This document shows positions 57,946 through 64,000 of a DNA stretch of 64,000 nt, piece by piece (position 1 is the first letter of the stretch; every line of letters starts with the position of its first letter). The notes under the pieces are model-generated. The model was given only the letters and a program-made list of their open reading frames with translations, had not been told where the DNA came from and ran no database searches. Position numbers and translations under genes: made by a program. Origin of the DNA: Parietaria judaica (Eukaryota > Streptophyta > Magnoliopsida > Rosales > Urticaceae); contig OX940862.1 in assembly GCA_954871525.1 (NCBI GenBank), positions 34,712,232-34,776,231 of the forward strand. The letters are read 5' to 3'.

Positions 57946-59825
57946 AACTATTCATGAGTAATTGAAATTTGAGCGTATATATGAAAATAATAAAGAGAGG
58001 CTTTGATGTTGAACGTCGTTTGAAAGTTTTAGGTGAACTTTCACTAGTATGTTTTATTTTCTGATAATATATATATATATTATTTACTATAGATTAGCGA
58101 GCACTTTAACAATTACGGAAGAGATAAATATAAATTTGCTGTAAAACTGCTACTTATATATAATATAAGAACTTCTATGAAAATGGGTCATTAATTCGAA
58201 ACTTGGTTATAAAGTATAATAGTTATTGCGTTAATCATGAGCGAATCAAATGGAAATACTTTGTTGTATAAAATTATAGCATGGTTTTTGTATAATATAT
58301 CTTAAACGGATTATAGCCTGGTGCAATTCACTTACGAAATATGAAATACATGATTAGTTAGAAGTTAATTAAAAAGCACCTTGCGGCAGTTGTCTTTCTA
58401 GAGGGGTAGCTTGGGTATTTCCACTCCGAGGAATGATGATGATTATGGTAGCCTGGTCATGGACTCATGGAGTCTTCGGCCTTTCTTCTAAATTAGGCCT
58501 TAATGGGCCTAATGAGCTTACTTGAAATTGGGTTACATATCACTAAAAAAGTTAGGGGATTAGGCGCATGTGTTTCTAAATCCATAAAAGTAAACCAATG
58601 CAATTATATTCAAAACAAATGACAAGTTACTTCCAGTGTCAAGAGGTGAAACTACATTTAGATGGCTTTGCCGAATTTCTTCAGCAAAGGAATACGTTAT
58701 GTTGGCACAAAACGTGCACGTAAAAGTTTGGCTCCCGATATTACCTCGTGTCTAAAGCAAAGACGGGCGGCTAAAACTCAAAACATTTTCATTTTCTTGT
58801 CCAATTCGGCGGATACAAGTAAAATGAGAAAATCAGATACTAATAAGATAAACAGCATAAAATCCGAAATCCTTAATTGAATGAACTTAAATTATTAACA
58901 ACGACAAGTAAACAAAACTTGATGTTTGTTATCAGAGAATACTTTGGCTTGCCCGTCAAAGCTATTCCTAAGTAAAGATGTTAGACTTGATTTCCAACCT
59001 TACTCTATTTGGCATATATCTGCCTTGATATTGCACGTGCGCCAAAATATTCTTTAACCGTAATTAATTCTCTCCGTTATTCATGATGATATAGGTTTAT
59101 GTGTATCTCCATGTGTGTTGTATGTACGTTCATGTTCGTGTTCATATAAGTTATTACTATTTACAATTTTCTTATTGAAAAGGTTCGAAATTGATCCTTT
59201 GAAAACGTGTTTGGGCTGAAAGGCGCATGGTATTTTGGATTGAAACCTCACTACTTTTTCTTTTTCTTTTTATCTCTAAGTAGAAGTCTCAATTTTATAA
59301 TCTGCACCATAGTAGAAAGATCTCTAAAGTCTAAACGTCGGAAGATCTAAATACCATTGTTCAAGAACATCAATAGATAGGTCGATCCAATTAAGCTTCC
59401 TCATTTGTATAAATCTAGACCTGTTCATTGCGTTAACTATTCTCGGTTTTAATCAAGACCGAATCGTGCATAAATTCTCTTGAAACTAAAATTAATTGAG
59501 AACAAGTTATAAACAGTTTTCACGGAGATATATTGAATCATCATTAAAAGTATGTTTAAAAATGGTGGTTCTAAATCAAATACAGTAAATGCGACTATAT
59601 ATATATAAACAAATATAAGAACAATATATTTTGTTCATAACACATAATTTCTAAATCGAAAAACAGCTCGAATCTTTCATTTTCCAATTTGATAAAAACT
59701 AGTTGTAGAAACTAAGAACACCATACTCAAATAGTAATAAATTAACAATAATAGTAACCAGGCAACACGGAATTGTAGAATAAACGCCCGGAACAATAAA
59801 CAAACGACATCAATTCTGGGACCAA
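57946..59825. repeat. Spacer duplication and decayed exonuclease-like fragment
   Basis: 58370-58520 (CACCTTGCGGCAGTTGTCTT, then TTGGGTATTTCCACTCCGAG) matches 61980-62130. 58600-58890 matches 56660-56990 and 63010-63330. At 58930-59060 lies another decayed exonuclease-like piece (GAGAATACTTTGGCTTGCCC). The array 3' flank starts at about 59570. The open frame at 58662-58880 is not conserved among the three copies and is not called. Confidence 0.6.
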
Positions 59826-60479
59826 TCAACCGTACATCAGCTTGTCCGCAATGCGAGCGGAATGGTAAACATCGTAGACCGCAAATTTGATGTCTTCTTC
59901 CGAGAACACCTTCGCATTCTAGTCAATTCTCTTGAAAGGGATATTAGGTTTGAAATCCAAACCAACTTCAATTGCCAGCTTTTGCAACGAAAAACACTCC
60001 AAAAGAGCCGGTTTCCTGAGAATCCTCGCAACCAAATGATTGATTTCCAGAGCTTTAATATTAGGCATGACAATCCCCACCTTCGATTTGTCATATGTGA
60101 AACTCTTGGAGTCGATGTTGCTTGTGTTCACTCCCAATCCCACAAAGCAGATAGTAGGATCACCCAAAATCTTCGTTAAATATTCCATGTTACCATCACG
60201 AAAACAAGACTGATATTCATCTACTGAAAGCTTTATAATGAGACAGTGATTTCCGATGCAGAGTAGAAGCCAGCAAGAAGAGGAAAAAGACGGGTCTGGC
60301 ACGAAGCGAAAACCGGCGACACGCCGTTGAGGATGAAGCTGCTTATGGAGATCATATAGCTTCTTCGCCAATAACGAGCCAGGAGTCCAGAAAGGGTCGA
60401 GCAGGTCAACCGTGATCCTGTCATTGCCGAAATCTATTTGGTACGGCCTCACCATTGATTCTAGAGCCAAGGGCAACAT
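59826..60479 (-). pseudogene. WRN-like exonuclease-domain family, copy 6 (single nonsense codon)
   Basis: A single frame runs from MLPLALESMVRPYQIDFGND to SARIADKLMYG, interrupted only by a TAG in the conserved RIDWNAK motif, where the other copies have TGG. Motif I reads VAGFRFVPD (no DxE), motif II reads ICFVGLGVNTS, and motif III reads KFAVYDVYHSARIAD. It is the most divergent near-full copy. If read through, it would be 217 residues, the normal unit length. The loop after LIIKL is intact here (SVDEYQSCFRDGNMEYLTK). Confidence 0.85.
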
Positions 60480-60740
60480 CTTGTGCTTATGATTTTCAAG
60501 CAATTTTCTGGAGAGAGATATCAACTTGTGATGAAACAGATCTGCTCGTGTTGTGAGTATATATAGAGGGAAATGAAACTTACTATGATAAATGTAATTC
60601 TTACGTGCATTGAATGCATGCACTGGTTGAGACTTGGAAGGTCAAAACGATTCTCGAGTAATTGACAGTAAGGAAAGTAATAATGAGGCTTTGATCATGC
60701 ACTTTGAACGTCGTTTGAAATTTTTAGGTAAACGTTTACT
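60480..60740 (-). promoter_or_regulatory. Conserved promoter of exonuclease-like copy 6
   Basis: TATA-like TATATATAG on the plus strand at about 60558-60566 (CTATATATA on the gene strand). The block ACTTGGAAGGTCAAAACGAT, then GAGTAATTGACAGT and AATAATGAGGCTTTGATC, matches those upstream of copies 1, 2 and 5. Confidence 0.65.
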
Positions 60741-60907
60741 TGTATGTTTTATTTTCTGAGATATAAACAGTTAAGGAAGTCACGTATACCACTAGCAAAT
60801 TAGATACTAATATATTCAAATAATTTAAAAAATAACTAAATCCAGAATTCTTAATTAAATGAACTATTAATTAAAGGTATAAGGCTTGATTTCCAAATTG
60901 ACTTTAA

Positions 60908-61270
60908 AGTGTGTTTGTTTACATTAAGATTGAGACATTTCAATCTGAATGCATATATGAACAATAATATGCGGCATCTTGATCTGAATAACATTTAATT
61001 AAAACTCGTTTATTTTTTAAGATCTGAATGCAGATTTGTATGTAGCCTTATTTTCTAATTAGATTTTACTATATAATATTTTGAAAATAAAAATTAATTA
61101 TTGTAATTAAGAATTTGTAAAATAACTATCATAAAACAAGTATTAATTTTTTTTACTAAATATTATAAAATATAAGTATTTCATAGTGTTAATTTTTTAA
61201 ACTAATTAAAATATTTAGGATTTTATTCATGTCATTAAATAATATTAATTAGTGTTAATACTATTTTGTT
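60908..61270. mobile_element. Diverged or truncated relative of the 2429-3343 Tourist-like MITE
   Basis: GTGTGTTTGTTTACATTAAG, then ATCTGAATGC and TAAGATCTGAATGCAGAT, parallels the left end of the 2429 element in the same order. The right terminus was not found. Confidence 0.6.
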
Positions 61271-62181
61271 AAACAAAGTAGCACAAATTAAAGCACCAAA
61301 TCCGAAATTCTTAATTAGCACTAATTATATCTCAGAATTGTAATTCTTAAGTCACGACTCACTCACGTGAACCACTAGCAAAATAATTTACTAATATATT
61401 CAAATTCAATTTAATAAAGCACCAATCCGAAATTCTTAATTAAATGAGCTATTAAATAAACGACAATGAAACAAATAACTAGATGGATGTCATGATGAAC
61501 ATTTGGCTTTCCAGTCAAAACTCTTTTTAATTAAAGGCACTAGGATTAATTTCAAAATTAACTTTAGTAGCCATCTTTCTAATGATCCACACAATAGCAA
61601 TAAGAGATCAATAAATGAGGTATGTTTTAATTGCCGTCTTAATTTTTTACAGTTTCGATTTATGCATTTTTGTGAAGTATTTATGCTACTCGATGAAAAA
61701 TGTTATCGTTTTTAATTACCTGATTCAAATTTATACATAATTACATATCCATATGAAAAATTATAACCAGAACCGGATCCGAAAATAATACTGTAGCAAT
61801 ACAGGATTCGTCGACACTAAGCTCACATAGGTAAGTAGAGACATAATAAAACATCAAGTCCTTACACGGTTATTAACCCTAAAAATACAAATGATAGCTT
61901 TGATCCTATATTAATTTGTTCTATGATATATATTTACTTGGTTTTTGTATACTAAGAATATTTATCGTACATACAAATACCTCAAAAACACCTTGTGGAA
62001 GTTGTGTTTCTGGAGAGGCAACTTGGGTATTTTCATTCCGAGGAAATGATGATTGATGGTCATGGGATGGGATCCACTGACTGGGCTTTTTCTCTAAGTC
62101 GGGCCTAAATGGGCTTAATAAGAATGTAATACGCTCTCCAAGCTAATTATTTGTTATTGTGCTATTATACATAACTTAAAA
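61271..62181. repeat. Spacer duplication with a decayed exonuclease-like fragment
   Basis: 61490-61610 is a decayed minus-strand exonuclease-like piece (TTTGGCTTTCCAGTCAAAAC, then TAGTAGCCATC and ATGATCCACACAATAG). 61980-62130 is the partner of 58370-58520. No open gene remains. Confidence 0.55.
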
Positions 62182-62190
62182 TAAGAAATT

Positions 62191-62924
62191 GGGTTAATTG
62201 CGGAGAAAATACCCAACATTTGGTCAAATTCTCTGCTATGTATACAGCCTCCGTAAATAACGGTAAAAATACCTAAACTTGATATTTGGGAGTTGACCGA
62301 GAAAATTCACCTATGTGGCAATCAGCCTTTGCCACATGGCACTTGGCCGCCACGTGACATGCCACATAATAAATATTTATAAATATATTTTTTAAAGATA
62401 TTTTTATTTTTTAAACAAACTTATTTTTATTTTTAATCAAAAATAATTTTTTCCAATAATAACAAATAATGAATATATAAATTTTAATATTCATTATTGG
62501 TTATAATTATTTATTTTTAAAAAAGTGGGTAGAACGAAATAAAAATCATCGATCACGGTTCACTTGAACTCTGTTTCTGATCCGGTTCACGCGTTAAATA
62601 AAACTGTTTAATATTTTTAATAATAATAACTAATAAACACATACACATTGTTTAAAAAGTCAAGACATAATTAAATACACCACTTATTCAAAAACAAAAA
62701 ATAGTAGTCATATTTATATTTAACAAAAAAATATTTTTATTTGTTTGCATGATTTTTTTTTTTTTGTGTTTGCATTTTACAATAATAATAATAATTGTTT
62801 AATATGTTTTTTATTTATATCAACTCCCAAATATCAAGTTTGGGTTTTTTGCCGCCATTTACGGAAGTTGTATACACAGCAGAGAATTTGACCAAAGATT
62901 GAGTATTTTTACCGCAATTAACCC
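62191..62924. mobile_element. Mutator-type non-autonomous element, 734 bp, TIRs of about 105 bp
   Basis: The ends GGGTTAATTGCGG and CCGCAATTAACCC extend into inverted repeats of about 105 bases that include AATTCTCTGCT and AAACTTGATATTTGGGAGTT. A perfect 9-bp direct repeat TAAGAAATT flanks it (62182-62190, 62925-62933). The interior is AT-rich and non-coding. The GGGTAAACTGCGG-like terminus of the 37326 element is similar in style but not the same family by eye. Confidence 0.92.
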
Positions 62925-62933
62925 TAAGAAATT

Positions 62934-64000
62934 TTCCATTCATATGTTTCTAAATCCATAAGAATCAATTCGAACATGTATATGGTATATTAAAGAAAAA
63001 TGTATCAGAAGTCATTTCCTATGGCTATGAACGAAGAGAAACAACATTTGAATGGCTTTGCCAAATTCCTCGGCAAAGTTATAATGTCGGAGAAGACACC
63101 ATTGCATTGTTTGTTAGCACAAAAATACACATACAATTTTGGTTTGCAACGGTGAAATTACCTTACATATAAATCAAACTCCGGGCAGCCAAAACTTTGA
63201 CATTTTTTCATAATATTTTTCCAATTCGACGGATACTTGTAACACAAGCAAATTAGATACTAATATATTCAAATTCAATAATAAAAAAAGGGCATCAAAT
63301 CTAAAATCATTAATTGAATGTACTAAAATTATAAATATATGACAGGTAAACAAAAACTTGATGTTTGTCATGACAAAAAACTGACTTGTTTCCACACCAC
63401 GTCCAAAGTGGAGGTTGTGGGTTCGATCCCTACTGCTGCAGCAAAGGTGCTTTCGGAAAAAAAAATTGGCTTGTCAGTCAAAGTTCTTCTTAATTAAAGA
63501 CTGTTTTCCAAATTAACTTTACTAACCATCTTTTCAATTAACCCACACAATACGAGACCCGGTTTATAGACCAAACAATCAATCTGCACAGCCTTGATGT
63601 TAGGCACGTGTACCTGATTATACATTTTCATCTTGGATATTATATTGCACGTAGACCAAAAACTTCTCTATCCTTTTTATTTTCTTTCTCTCCATATATA
63701 TTAATGACGGTTTATGTGTTTATGTATATTTTCATTCGTGTATAGTGTTTGTTCATGTTCATATAAGTTGTTTGTATTTATAGTTTTCTTTTCAAAAGGT
63801 CCAAATTGATCTTATCATTCGTCTTGTTCGTTTGAAAATGTGTTTGGACGGAATGCTCATCTTCAACAATGGGAGATAGTTTGCTCCAAAACTATTTTAA
63901 GTGGTCTCTTATCCAATTTTATGGTCACCGTGGTGTTTATACCTCAAAATTAAACAATCTGTCTCGAAAATGTTTGTCTTGAAGATATAATGCTAGTGAC
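62934..64000. repeat. Third copy of the array spacer with a decayed exonuclease-like fragment
   Basis: 63010-63330 parallels 56660-56990 and 58600-58890. 63460-63650 is a decayed exonuclease-like piece (GGCTTGTCAGTCAAAGTTCT, then GAGACCCGGTTTATAGACCA). 63650-63850 parallels 59030-59230 (TTATGTGT, then TTCATATAAGTT). No open gene. Confidence 0.55.
63384..63467 (+). mobile_element. SINE-like insert with a tRNA-type B box
   Basis: GGTTCGATCCC at 63420-63430 matches the RNA polymerase III B box, and an A run follows at 63457-63465. Compared with the sister spacer at about 58935, about 80 bases are inserted at this point. No A box or cloverleaf is seen, so this is a truncated SINE at best. Confidence 0.45.

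Noticed and set aside
58662..58880. 72-residue plus ORF in the array spacer
   Set aside because: The related spacers at 56.7 and 63.0 kb do not keep the frame, so it is not under coding constraint.
63400..63440. tRNA gene
   Set aside because: Only a B box is present; no A box, acceptor stem or cloverleaf can be drawn.

Overview
This is a stretch of a flowering-plant nuclear genome, almost certainly a eudicot. The evidence is small exons separated by AT-rich introns with GT..AG borders, single-copy plant housekeeping genes, long AT-rich intergenic DNA, and many small DNA transposons with exact target-site duplications. I cannot name the species. All gene models below were assembled by hand from reading frames, splice sites and remembered family conservation; none rests on a database search.

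Region 1 (1-45.2 kb) holds nine well-supported genes in mixed orientation, each apparently with its own promoter: a G3BP-type NTF2/RRM protein (4840-8224 +), the homogalacturonan galacturonosyltransferase GAUT8/QUA1 (9229-11395 -), a single-exon membrane protein with a 46-residue tandem repeat (15114-16724 -), a two-exon 46-residue conserved plant microprotein (22377-23254 -), an At4g13040-like AP2 protein (29256-31087 +), a Tim17/22/23-like membrane protein (32267-33876 +), the FHA transcription activator FHA2 (34568-36908 -), the dolichol-phosphate-mannose synthase subunit DPM3 (40118-40715 +) and an INO80-complex subunit B (PAPA-1 + HIT zinc finger) protein (42517-45172 +). A receptor-kinase relic lies at about 14.24-14.58 kb. 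The genes act in unrelated processes (RNA granules, pectin, transcription, glycosylation, chromatin); this is ordinary plant euchromatin.

Between these genes are non-autonomous transposons whose ends can be fixed by target duplications: a Tourist/PIF-Harbinger type element (2429-3343, TAA), a Mutator-type element with a 45-bp minisatellite and a GC-rich core (12164-13533, 9-bp duplication), a hAT MITE (24692-25176, 8-bp duplication) and a near-perfect Mutator-type foldback with two 399-bp arms (37326-38182, 9-bp duplication). A further Mutator-type element sits at 62191-62924.

Region 2 (about 46-64 kb) is a decaying tandem array of a WRN-like 3'-5' exonuclease-domain family, all on the minus strand. 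Four near-full copies, two truncated copies and several very old fragments are visible, with duplicated promoters and 3' flanks. The catalytic DxE of motif I is replaced in every copy where that region survives, and each near-full copy carries a different lesion (frameshift, insertion or nonsense codon). One copy is split by a three-level nest of transposons: a GAGGCG-rich TIR element, inside it a LINE 3' fragment, and inside that a complete 4083-bp hAT element (50206-54288) with 11-bp TIRs, 8-bp duplication, GTCGCGAC-rich ends and a two-exon transposase spoiled by one in-frame TAG. A second, different hAT transposase fragment runs off the left edge (1-783).
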